Positions 1-5,468 of a DNA stretch of 9,731 bases are shown piece by piece. Within the stretch, counting starts at the first letter, position 1. Every line of letters begins with the position of its first letter. Both the position numbers and the translations under genes were made by a program. The DNA is taken from the NCBI GenBank assembly GCA_014382645.1, contig JACNJI010000240.1, positions 1 through 9,731 on the forward strand, read 5' to 3'. Below the pieces are notes generated by a model, which did not search any database, was not told the DNA's origin, and saw only the letters and a list, made by a program, of their open reading frames with translations. This DNA comes from Verrucomicrobiota bacterium (GTDB lineage: Bacteria > Verrucomicrobiota > Verrucomicrobiia > Opitutales > Seribacteraceae).

Positions 1-783
1 CCTCGTACACCTCCCAAGAAGGTTTCGCCCGCGCCTGTGAACCTTTCCACATCGGTCTTCGAGGCCAACGCATCTTTCGTCATAGCCGATCTGTCCATGG
101 AGATGCTGTGGGTGAAGCCGGGAACTTTCGAGATGGGTAGTCGGTCGTCCGAGAAGAATCGTGCGGACGACGAAACCCCGCATACTGTGACGCTGTCGCA
201 AGGTTTCTACCTCGGCAAACACGAGGTGACTCAGTCGGAGTGGGAGAAGGTGATGGGAAGTAACCCCAGTCATTTCAATGGAGCGGATCGCCCCGTGGAG
301 AGAGTGTCTTGGACGGCGGTAACGTCTTTTTGTGAGAAGCTCACTGAGCTGGAGCGCAAGGCGGGACGCCTACCTTCGGGGATGTCTTACCAACTGCCCA
401 CGGAGGCCCAGTGGGAGTATGCCTGCCGAGCAGGAACTAAGACGGCTTATACTTTCGGAGACAGCCTGACTTCCGGACAGGCGAATATTTCCGGTGGTCC
501 CGACGAGACCACGGACGTGGGCAAGTATCCTGCGAACGCTTGGGGCTTCCACGACATGCACGGCAACGTATGGGAATGGTGCGCGGACTGGTATGGCGAT
601 TACCCGGCCGGTGCAGTGCGTGATCCTGTCGGTCCTGCGGATGGCTCCATCCGCGTCTTACGCGGTGGTTCCTGGTACTTCTCGGCGTACTCCGCCCGTT
701 CCGCGGATCGGAGCAGGGACGGGCCCGCCTTCAGCATCAACTTCCTGGGCTTCCGCCTCAGTCTCCGACCGACCAGCCAGTAG
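1..783 (+). CDS. FGE-sulfatase/SUMF1-domain (C-type lectin fold) protein, 5' end missing
   Basis: The frame is open from base 1, so the gene starts upstream of the window; the GTG at 37 is probably an internal valine. The visible N-terminus is a Pro/Lys linker (PRTPPKKVSPAP), which suggests another domain upstream. A complete FGE-sulfatase domain follows: LWVKPGTFEMGS (bases ~106-141), PVERVSW (~294), YQLPTEAQWEYACRAGT (~388-438), GNVWEWCADWY (~562-594), RVLRGGSW (652-675) and a terminal GFRLSL. Formylglycine-generating enzymes carry two copper-binding cysteines just after the GGS(F/Y/W) motif; here those positions are Phe and Ala, so sulfatase-activating activity is unlikely. The fold is also used by DGR-diversified binding proteins such as Treponema TvpA, and the C-terminal 35 residues match that pattern (see the variable-repeat entry). 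A binding or display role is inferred, and its partner is unknown. The domain assignment is firm; the function is not. Confidence 0.88.
   Translation, partial: PRTPPKKVSPAPVNLSTSVFEANASFVIADLSMEMLWVKPGTFEMGSRSSEKNRADDETPHTVTLSQGFYLGKHEVTQSEWEKVMGSNPSHFNGADRPVERVSWTAVTSFCEKLTELERKAGRLPSGMSYQLPTEAQWEYACRAGTKTAYTFGDSLTSGQANISGGPDETTDVGKYPANAWGFHDMHGNVWEWCADWYGDYPAGAVRDPVGPADGSIRVLRGGSWYFSAYSARSADRSRDGPAFSINFLGFRLSLRPTSQ
652..759 (+). repeat. Candidate DGR variable repeat (VR) at the 3' end of the FGE-fold gene
   Basis: From RVLRGGSW to GFRL the protein has the spacing I recall for FGE-type DGR targets, whose unmutated form is Asn-rich (about RGGSWNNNARNCRSANR, then NNNNPDNRNNNIGFR). The 27 residues from after GGSW to GFR match that length without a gap. 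The constant residues (A, RSA, R, P, LGFR) are kept, and the expected Asn positions are Tyr, Phe, Ser, Asp, Arg, Ile and one Asn. Eleven of the 14 candidate variable codons end in C (TAC, TTC, TCC, AGC, GAC, ATC, AAC), as expected if template AAC codons were changed only at their adenines. The template repeat and the reverse transcriptase are not in the window. Ordinary divergence of a SUMF1 paralogue in a genome that prefers C-ending codons is the main alternative. Confidence 0.5.
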
Positions 784-846
784 CGGAGTGAGAACGGAGG
801 GAGCCGCCGAGCAGAGCGGAGCCTGCGCGGGGAGCGACCGGAGCCG
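784..846 (+). repeat. GC-rich purine-biased tail with repeated GGAGC words after the FGE gene
   Basis: Directly after the stop codon the sequence becomes G/A-rich on the plus strand and repeats short words: GGAGCC at 800-805, 818-823 and 840-845, and GGAGCG at 831-836. It does not look coding. In DGRs the variable repeat is followed by a GC-rich initiation-of-mutagenic-homing (IMH) element and often a hairpin. The position fits that idea, but the identification is inference. It could equally be a low-complexity 3' untranslated region. Confidence 0.35.
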
Positions 847-869
847 AACAAAGCGGCGCTTTTTTTCGG
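844..869 (+). terminator. Hairpin with T-run after the FGE gene, possible terminator
   Basis: CCGAA (844-848) pairs with TTCGG (865-869), and AAAGC (850-854) pairs with GCTTT (858-862), around a GGC loop with a small internal bulge. The right arm contains seven consecutive T. The T-run lies inside the stem rather than after it, so termination would be imperfect. The alternative role is the hairpin that lies downstream of DGR variable repeats. Confidence 0.35.
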
Positions 870-1019
870 GCTTTGCCGGCATTGCCGCGATAAAGGCTAA
901 AATACGCTTCTTCCCAATAAGAGAATTAAGCTGTGTTGGTCCGAGGAAGGATCTTAATTGGATTTAAATCTAATGATTAAACTTTCGGGGGATAGATTTC
1001 CCTTCTTGCCCTTATTTGT

Positions 1020-1039
1020 TTTCGGACAGTTTCGGACAG
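1020..1039. repeat. Perfect tandem direct repeat of TTTCGGACAG
   Basis: The 10-bp unit TTTCGGACAG occurs twice head to tail with no gap (1020-1029 and 1030-1039). The spacing of about one helical turn is what a protein binding side by side on one DNA face would need, but no regulator or recombinase gene is nearby to suggest one. Confidence 0.6.
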
Positions 1040-1071
1040 AATTCTCTCATTTTATCTCAATGATGAGCATT

Positions 1072-1083
1072 ATTTTGCAAAAT
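1072..1083. repeat. Perfect 12-bp palindrome ATTTTGCAAAAT
   Basis: ATTTTGCAAAAT equals its own reverse complement. It lies downstream of the tRNA-Ser gene, followed at once by the inverted repeat ATCCA-TT-TGGAT (1082-1093). It could be a protein-binding site or part of a transcript-end structure; nothing in the window decides. Confidence 0.5.
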
Positions 1084-1099
1084 CCATTTGGATGACCGA

Positions 1100-1122
1100 G
1101 GGATTAGATTTTCTTAAGTCCC
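1100..1122 (-). other. Bulged hairpin just downstream of tRNA-Ser
   Basis: Read on the minus strand, GGGA, TTA and GA pair with TC, TAA and TCCC around an AAA loop, with two single-base bulges. It begins 8 nt after the CCA end of tRNA-Ser. No T-run follows, so it is a weak candidate for a terminator or a 3'-processing signal of the tRNA precursor. Confidence 0.25.
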
Positions 1123-1130
1123 GGTATTGA

Positions 1131-1220
1131 TGGCGGAAGGGGAGGGATTCGAACCCCCGGAACCGTTTCCGGCTCAGCGGTTTTCAAGACCGCCGCATTA
1201 GACCACTCTGCCACCCTTCC
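1131..1220 (-). tRNA. tRNA-Ser(UGA)
   Basis: The minus strand folds as a class II tRNA. The acceptor GGAAGGG (1220-1214) pairs with CCCTTCC (1141-1135), the discriminator is G (1134) and the CCA tail is encoded (1133-1131). The anticodon stem GCGGT/ACCGC encloses the loop CTTGAAA with anticodon TGA (1186-1184), which reads UCA and, by wobble, other UCN serine codons. A long variable arm (CCG-GAAA-CGG) and the T-arm motif GGTTCGAATCC are present, as expected for serine. It follows tRNA-Thr by 6 nt and is probably processed from the same transcript. Confidence 0.96.
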
Positions 1221-1226
1221 TGAAGA

Positions 1227-1302
1227 TGGAGCCACCTGTCGGACTCGAACCGACGACCTGAGGTTTACAAAACCCCTGCTCTACCAACTGAGCTAAGGTG
1301 GC
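1227..1302 (-). tRNA. tRNA-Thr(UGU)
   Basis: The acceptor GCCACCT (1302-1296) pairs with AGGTGGC (1237-1231), the discriminator is T and the CCA is encoded (1229-1227). The D-arm TTAGCTCAGTTGGTAGAGCA, the anticodon loop TTTGTAA (anticodon TGT, 1269-1267) and the T-arm GGTTCGAGTCC are all intact. It reads ACA and other ACN threonine codons. It is the first gene of the tRNA pair. Confidence 0.96.
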
Positions 1303-1319
1303 CTTTGTTTGTAGGACTC

Positions 1320-1349
1320 CTTCTACCGTATGATGCCCTTGAAAGTCAA
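1320..1349 (-). promoter_or_regulatory. Probable sigma70-type promoter for the tRNA-Thr/Ser pair
   Basis: On the minus strand TTGACT (1349-1344) lies 18 nt before TAGAAG (1325-1320), giving 5/6 and 4/6 matches to the -35 and -10 consensus. Transcription would start about 10 nt before the tRNA-Thr 5' end at 1302. The boxes sit between the lipoprotein stop (1389) and the tRNA, so the tRNAs need not depend on the lipoprotein promoter. Confidence 0.5.
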
Positions 1350-1388
1350 GCCGTCCACCTCTGAGCAAGGCGATGCCGACGGAGTAAA

Positions 1389-2294
1389 CTAGAGCACCTT
1401 TATCGGTACGGTGACTTCCTTGAGACCAAGTACCTTAATGAAGAGGTTGCCCGACCCCGGTTGCCCTCCCTTTACGGGGATTGTGGCGGTGCGGGTGCCT
1501 GATTGGATGCGAGCCTCGGGCATGATGACGGAGGCGGGCACATCGGTCTCGACTTGGACGGGCAATCCGCCCGCAGGGGCCTCGAAGTCTATCTTGAAGA
1601 GCAGTATTTCGCTTTCCCCGGAAGAAATTTCAATGCTTTGCGGTGACACGCTCAAGGAGCTTTCGTCGATGCGGAAATCTCCCACGTCGAAGCTGCCGTA
1701 GGGACCACCGATTAACTGCACGGGATAGTCCACTCCGGCGGGCAGGGCGGGAACCACGAATCGAATTTCATTTTCCGAAAGGTATTTGGTTTGGGTAGCT
1801 TGGCCACCGAAGCGAACATTGTCGTGCCGAGTGAAACCGCGTCCCTGTACCGCGATCTCGGAACCGACGGGAGCCCGATAGCTGGCGAGGTTGCCGACAT
1901 AGCGGTTCTCCAAGCTAAAGCGCTGCAACTTGCTCTTCTTTTCCTTTTTAGGAGTCGATCCGTTTGTGTTTACCTTATAATCCGCTCGGAAGTAATAAGC
2001 CGCCTCATCGTAACCAGCGGGAAGTTTGTAGTCGCAACTCCATATCCTATTGTTCAATTGATCGGTAACCATCGACACCTCTTGTCCGCCGATTACGGCG
2101 AAGACCTCGACGGAACCTTCGACGATGTTCCGATCCTGCAGGTCGATCTCGGTCTGCAGGGTGTAGATGCCGGATGGATTCTGGTTCAGGTTCCCCGACG
2201 TGAGGTTTATGAAACTTGGCTTGTTGCAACCAGCTAACCAGAGAAAAGCGGTTGCGAGCATGAAAGACTTGAGAGAGAGGCGTTGCATCGTCAT
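1389..2294 (-). CDS. IPT/TIG-domain lipoprotein
   Basis: From the ATG at 2294 this encodes 301 aa. The N-terminus is a type II signal peptide: basic residues, a hydrophobic core and the lipobox LAGC, so Cys23 would be lipidated. Residue +2 is Asn, and outer-membrane placement is likely. The frame is open to an upstream start at 2363, but that would bury the signal peptide; ATG 2294 or ATG 2288 fits better. Neither has a good Shine-Dalgarno. Residues ~45-125 form a beta-rich segment ending in a Lys-rich stretch (PKKEKKSK, 115-122). Residues ~131-208 match an IPT/TIG immunoglobulin-like domain (PVGSEIAVQGRGF, then VVPALPAGVDYPVQL). A further beta-rich domain makes up ~213-301. TIG lipoproteins often bind polysaccharide or other cell-surface ligands, but no ligand can be named. 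It is divergent from hemW. Confidence 0.82.
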   Translation of the reverse strand: MTMQRLSLKSFMLATAFLWLAGCNKPSFINLTSGNLNQNPSGIYTLQTEIDLQDRNIVEGSVEVFAVIGGQEVSMVTDQLNNRIWSCDYKLPAGYDEAAYYFRADYKVNTNGSTPKKEKKSKLQRFSLENRYVGNLASYRAPVGSEIAVQGRGFTRHDNVRFGGQATQTKYLSENEIRFVVPALPAGVDYPVQLIGGPYGSFDVGDFRIDESSLSVSPQSIEISSGESEILLFKIDFEAPAGGLPVQVETDVPASVIMPEARIQSGTRTATIPVKGGQPGSGNLFIKVLGLKEVTVPIKVL

Positions 2295-2330
2295 TAAGAG
2301 GTTTATGATTTCTTGGTCTGTGAATTTGGC

Positions 2331-3506
2331 ATGAACGTTCAAGGTAAAAACAAGGCAGAGCAAAACTCGCTGGGCTTATACGTCCACGTGCCGTTCTGCT
2401 CGTCCACATGTGACTTTTGCGCGTTCTACCAAGAGAAACCAAGAAAAAACTCAATCAAAAGTTACATAATTTGGTTAAGGCGAGAGTTTATGCGGATTGT
2501 GCCACCTCGTTCCGTGGAGACGATTTTCATCGGGGGAGGGACGCCAGGAGTGCTTTCGCCCGATCAACTTTTCGAGTTGTGCGAAATTGTGGGAGGAAAG
2601 TCCGGCGACGAGGTGAAGGAATGGAGCGTGGAATTAGCGCCTAATGAAGTAACTCCGGAAAAGCTGGGGGCACTCAAGGCCGGGGGCGTAACCCGAGTCT
2701 CATTGGGGGTACAAACCTTCGATACTGAACTTCTTGGCGAAATGGGTCGCCGGCATCCTCCTGAAAAAGTTCTGTCCGCTTACGATTTGATTCGAGACAT
2801 GGGGTTCGAATCCGTCAACTTGGATCTTATCTTCGGTGCTCCTGGGCAAACCATTGAGCAATGGGAAGGCGATCTTAGCCGGGCCATTGAACTGAGTCCC
2901 GACCACATTTCCACTTACTGTCTCACATTTGAGGAGGACACGGCTTTGTACGCGCGCTTGGCCAAGGGCGAACTGAGCATAGACCCCGAGAGGGAGGCTG
3001 CTTTTTACGAATTGGCGTGGGAATACCTGCCTAGCCGTGGTTACGACCAGTACGAGATTTCCAATTTCGCCCGGCCAGGCATGGAATCTCTTCACAACCT
3101 CAATACTTGGCGAATGAACGAGTGGCTGGGTTATGGACCTTCTGCCGCTTCTCAATTCGGCGGCAAACGTTACCGCAATGTTTCCAACCTCGAGGCATGG
3201 GGCCACTCTCTCGAAGAAAACAATGCTTCCCCGGTTGAGGACGTCGAAGCGCTTTCCGACAGAAGCCTTGCCTACGATTCCGTGCTATTCGGGCTTCGGC
3301 TCAACGCTGGTTTCGATTTTGCCGAGATTGGGCACAGGTTTTCAGTCCCGTCCTCTGCCTTTGATCCTTTGCGCCTGTTTTTTCAACGTTTTGAGGACGA
3401 AGGATTGGCGGAAAGAGCGGGGGAGCGATACCGTTTGCTCGACGCAGGTCGGATTCTCGCCGATGCCATAGCATCAGAGTTGCCCGAACTGGCCACCGTT
3501 GTTTGA
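2331..3506 (+). CDS. hemW: HemW-like radical SAM heme chaperone
   Basis: This is a 391-aa radical SAM protein of the HemN/HemW family. The [4Fe-4S] ligands are Cys23, Cys27 and Cys30 (PFCSSTCDFC). The SAM-binding GGGTP is at 68-72, followed by VSLGVQTF (123-130), YEISNFA (241-247), HNLNTW (255-260) and GYGPSA (267-272). The residue pattern after the third cysteine is C-A-F rather than the C-x-C of true coproporphyrinogen III dehydrogenase HemN, and the HN-x-x-x-W motif is typical of HemW. The family binds heme and passes it to acceptor proteins, often respiratory enzymes; old annotations call it coproporphyrinogen oxidase. The ATG at 2331 was chosen because it places LGLYVHVPFC near the N-terminus as usual; the frame continues back to a TTG at 2313. 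No clear ribosome-binding site is visible. Confidence 0.93.
   Translation: MNVQGKNKAEQNSLGLYVHVPFCSSTCDFCAFYQEKPRKNSIKSYIIWLRREFMRIVPPRSVETIFIGGGTPGVLSPDQLFELCEIVGGKSGDEVKEWSVELAPNEVTPEKLGALKAGGVTRVSLGVQTFDTELLGEMGRRHPPEKVLSAYDLIRDMGFESVNLDLIFGAPGQTIEQWEGDLSRAIELSPDHISTYCLTFEEDTALYARLAKGELSIDPEREAAFYELAWEYLPSRGYDQYEISNFARPGMESLHNLNTWRMNEWLGYGPSAASQFGGKRYRNVSNLEAWGHSLEENNASPVEDVEALSDRSLAYDSVLFGLRLNAGFDFAEIGHRFSVPSSAFDPLRLFFQRFEDEGLAERAGERYRLLDAGRILADAIASELPELATVV
2332..2341. promoter_or_regulatory. Palindrome TGAACGTTCA over the hemW start
   Basis: This is a perfect 10-bp palindrome overlapping the hemW start codon and lying 38 bp upstream of the divergent lipoprotein start. It could be an operator acting on both genes, but its length is within reach of chance and no cognate regulator is recognised. 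Confidence 0.2.
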
Positions 3507-3537
3507 CGTTTTTCTTTCTGTGGGGACACTTGTAGAA

Positions 3538-3837
3538 ATGAAATCTATCAAGTTTTCTATCCTGTTCCTGATTTCTATTATCCAGATCGTCCTCGCTCAG
3601 TCCGAGATATATGAGTGGACGAACAGTGGGGGCCGAATGATCAAGGCCAAATTCGTCCGAGGAGATGCGGAGACCGTTACGCTTTTTATGAACGGTCGAA
3701 ACTTCGTCATTAAACTGTCGGATCTCAGGCTCGAGTCTCAGGAGTTGGCCCGGAAATCATCCGTGCCTCCCCCACCTGCAACGCCTCTTTCGTTACCTGT
3801 AAAATCCATCCGCCCCATCCGATCCCGATTCGCCTGA
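3538..3837 (+). CDS. Exported SHD1-domain protein, N-terminal part (frame interrupted)
   Basis: From the ATG at 3538 this gives 99 aa. Residues 1-21 are a clear Sec signal peptide (MKSIKFSILFLISIIQIVLA, cleavage near Ala20-Gln21). Residues ~24-73 match SHD1, the SLA1-homology domain common in Planctomycetota and Verrucomicrobiota: YEWTNSGGRMIKAKFV, then ETVTLFMNGRNFVIKLSDL. A proline-rich linker starts at ~77 (VPPPPATP) and the frame stops at a TGA (3835-3837). The +1 frame is open from 3803 and continues as another proline/aspartate-rich linker into a large domain. The gene is therefore probably split by an indel and belongs with the next entry. It lies 31 bp after hemW on the same strand, so co-transcription is possible. 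Confidence 0.72.
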   Translation: MKSIKFSILFLISIIQIVLAQSEIYEWTNSGGRMIKAKFVRGDAETVTLFMNGRNFVIKLSDLRLESQELARKSSVPPPPATPLSLPVKSIRPIRSRFA

Positions 3838-3925
3838 TCCTCCGGCGGTTAAGAAAACTGCGGGACCCAGAGGGAAGGTTCTCCTCCCCACTCTCGGTTC
3901 GGGCAAGTGGGCGAGTTATCACTCC

Positions 3926-4681
3926 GTGCTCGAGTCCACCAACTTTGACGTAGCCCTGCACGGAAACGGTCATTTCTATCTTTACCTGAAGGACGGCAGC
4001 GAACCGCTCCTTCAAGGTCGCCCTCTTGTTTTTAGGTTCTACCACGGATATTACAACAAACCTAACCCTCGAGGAGACACCCATGCGTACTCGTCGACAA
4101 GGGCCGATCTCCACTATTACTTTCGCAAGATGGTTGGTTTCAAGAACCCGCCCAAGCCCTCCGAGAAATTGGGTCGGATAGAACTGCAGGCGGAACTGGA
4201 GGACGGGGTCATCCTCGAGATCGGTTTCGAGGCCACTTCTCGCGGGGTCGCCATTTGGGCGGAAGCGGACGATCCTTCCAGCGTGGATCACGAAACCGTC
4301 TTATCCGTCGGGTTTCACTCCCCGGACTCCATTCTAATGAAAGACGGCGATGGTCCCAAGCAGTGGAAGAAGTTTGTGGACGAAACGGCCATTGAGGTGA
4401 AAACCAAAACGGGTGCGAGGGAAACCATTCCTTATCTCGAAAAATGGGACGACCTGAAAAAGAAGCTTACCTACCACAAGGGAATTGAAACCGCCTTCGT
4501 TTCGGGCAAAGTCTTCGGGAAAAGGAAAATCACTATTGGCCCGAAGTCACTTCGCAATTCCCTCTTTACCGTTGGAAGTTACTCCGGTGTTTTCCCGCTC
4601 CAGCATCACTACTACATTCTCCGTGATCTCTCTGGCGGAGAAATCGACAAAGGCCGCCGCCTAGAAGTAGAAATCAAGTAG
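3926..4681 (+). CDS. C-terminal part of the SHD1 protein, domain of unknown function
   Basis: The first possible start used here is the GTG at 3926, but the frame is open from 3803. It reads a linker (SDPDSPDPPAVKK) and then KVLLPTLGSGKWASYHSV before that codon, so the domain begins upstream of the GTG. No Shine-Dalgarno or signal peptide supports an independent gene. The 251 residues from the GTG are beta-rich and aromatic (HGNGHFYLYLKDG, VFRFYHGYYNKPN, LHYYFRKM, VGSYSGVFPLQHHYYILRD) with a Lys-rich middle, and they match no family I recognise. Removing one base between 3803 and 3837 gives a single exported 380-aa protein: signal peptide, SHD1, Pro-rich linker, then this domain. Its role in the envelope is unknown. 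Confidence 0.6.
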   Translation: MLESTNFDVALHGNGHFYLYLKDGSEPLLQGRPLVFRFYHGYYNKPNPRGDTHAYSSTRADLHYYFRKMVGFKNPPKPSEKLGRIELQAELEDGVILEIGFEATSRGVAIWAEADDPSSVDHETVLSVGFHSPDSILMKDGDGPKQWKKFVDETAIEVKTKTGARETIPYLEKWDDLKKKLTYHKGIETAFVSGKVFGKRKITIGPKSLRNSLFTVGSYSGVFPLQHHYYILRDLSGGEIDKGRRLEVEIK

Positions 4682-4762
4682 CCTAGCCAGCATTCAGATC
4701 ACGGAACCCATTGCCATGAGCTCCCGCTAATGTCCTATGACAGGTATTGGCTTTTACTTTTC

Positions 4763-4792
4763 GGGGAAAATGGTATGCTTGTTTGTTTCCCC
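4763..4792 (+). promoter_or_regulatory. Hairpin and possible extended -10 promoter upstream of cysC
   Basis: GGGGAAA (4763-4769) pairs with TTTCCCC (4786-4792), a 7-bp stem ending 10 nt before the chosen cysC start. The loop region contains TGGTATGCT (4771-4779), which resembles an extended -10 element (TGn plus 4/6 TATAAT). No good -35 lies at the right distance: TTGGCT at 4747-4752 is 21 bp away. These two readings are alternatives, and both are weak. Confidence 0.28.
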
Positions 4793-4802
4793 CCGATACT
4801 TC

Positions 4803-5408
4803 ATGGTCGCCACGAACGTACATCCGGTTGCGGACAAATTATTGCCCCGGGCCGACAAGGAACGCCTGCTTCGCCAAAGCGGGCGGGTGTTCTGGTTGTA
4901 TGGATTGTCGGGTTCGGGGAAGAGCACGTTGGCCATCGGATTGGAGCGTAGCCTGCATGAAAACGGTCTGGTTGCCGCCGTTCTGGATGGTGATAACTTG
5001 AGATCGGGCTTGAACAAGGATCTCGGTTTTTCCGATGAGGATCGTGAGGAAAACCTGCGTCGGGTGGCCGAGGTGGCCAAGCTTTTTGCTGAGAGCGGTT
5101 TGGTGACCATCGTTTCCTTCATCACCCCTCGGCAGGAATTTCGCGAGACCGCACGGGCAATCGTAGGCGAAGATGATTTTCGAGAGGTTTACGTCAAGGC
5201 TTCCTACGCTACCTGCGAGGAGCGCGACGTGAAGGGGCTTTATGCAAAGGCGAGGGCAGGGGAGATATCCGATTTCACGGGCAAGGCGTCCACCTTCGAT
5301 GAACCGGACTCGCCTTGGTTGACCATCGAGACCGAGAAGTCTTCGCCCGAGGAATCCCTCGTTCAATTGATGGATGCGGTCCTCCCCTTGGTTCAGCTTC
5401 ACGAATAA
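4803..5408 (+). CDS. cysC: Adenylylsulfate (APS) kinase
   Basis: CysC phosphorylates APS to PAPS using ATP in the cytoplasm. The 201-aa protein is full length for the family. The Walker A motif GLSGSGKST is at 34-42, DGDNLRSGLNKDLGFS at 62-77 with DREENLRR after it, and the CEERDVKGLYAKARAGEISDFTG block at ~138-160. The frame is open back to an ATG at 4737, but the ATG at 4803 gives the usual family N-terminus (NVHPV, then ADKERL before the P-loop) and is preferred. No Shine-Dalgarno precedes it. At the FISP motif, whose Ser is the phosphoserine site in E. coli CysC, this protein has FITP (106-109), so that serine is a threonine. The end of the APS lid region reads FTGKASTFDEP rather than the more common FTGIDxPYExP. 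It is the first gene of a cysC-cysD-cysN set. Confidence 0.95.
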   Translation: MVATNVHPVADKLLPRADKERLLRQSGRVFWLYGLSGSGKSTLAIGLERSLHENGLVAAVLDGDNLRSGLNKDLGFSDEDREENLRRVAEVAKLFAESGLVTIVSFITPRQEFRETARAIVGEDDFREVYVKASYATCEERDVKGLYAKARAGEISDFTGKASTFDEPDSPWLTIETEKSSPEESLVQLMDAVLPLVQLHE

Positions 5409-5468
5409 GCCGGATATTTAATTCCTTTTTTAGACTTACTGCCAAGATCTTTTTTTTGAACAAATACG
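5409..5468 (+). other. cysC-cysD spacer with T-tracts
   Basis: This 60-bp AT-rich gap contains the palindrome AAGATCTT (5444-5451), which runs into a tract of eight T (5450-5457), and an earlier T6 run. The palindrome is too short for a strong terminator, and no clear promoter was found. No ribosome-binding site precedes cysD. Confidence 0.4.

Larger units (their letters stand above)
870..1130. other. AT-rich non-coding stretch with short palindromes
   Basis: No reading frame here has coding character. The stretch holds several symmetric elements: a near-perfect 18-bp inverted repeat at 957-974 (ATTGGATTT/AAATCTAAT, one G-T pair), a perfect 10-bp tandem repeat at 1020-1039, a perfect 12-bp palindrome at 1072-1083, ATCCA-TT-TGGAT at 1082-1093, and a bulged hairpin at 1100-1122. 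The last lies just beyond the 3' end of tRNA-Ser and might help stop or process the tRNA transcript. No copy of the tRNA 3' end that would mark an attachment site was found. Confidence 0.5.

Noticed and set aside
494..967. Open frame of 157 codons on the plus strand
   Set aside because: It overlaps the FGE-fold gene in another frame, has no family signature and runs into the GC-rich tail.
1..1130. A DGR reverse transcriptase or template repeat beside the variable-repeat-like segment
   Set aside because: No reverse-transcriptase motifs and no AAC-rich near-copy of 652-759 are seen here or elsewhere in the window.
1131..1302. tRNA genes as an occupied integration site
   Set aside because: No integrase and no duplicated tRNA 3' end were found; both tRNAs are intact with their own CCA.
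1791..2237. Plus-strand open frame of 148 codons
   Set aside because: It is antisense to the lipoprotein gene, whose signal peptide and TIG domain are clear.
2331..3506. Annotation of the radical SAM gene as coproporphyrinogen III dehydrogenase (hemN)
   Set aside because: The residue pattern after the third cysteine and the HN-x-x-x-W motif fit HemW rather than HemN.
4839..5402. Minus-strand open frame of 187 codons
   Set aside because: It lies fully antisense to cysC, which has clear kinase motifs.
5444..5457. Terminator between cysC and cysD
   Set aside because: The AAGATCTT palindrome has no loop and is too short for a stable hairpin despite the T-run; the gene order favours an operon.
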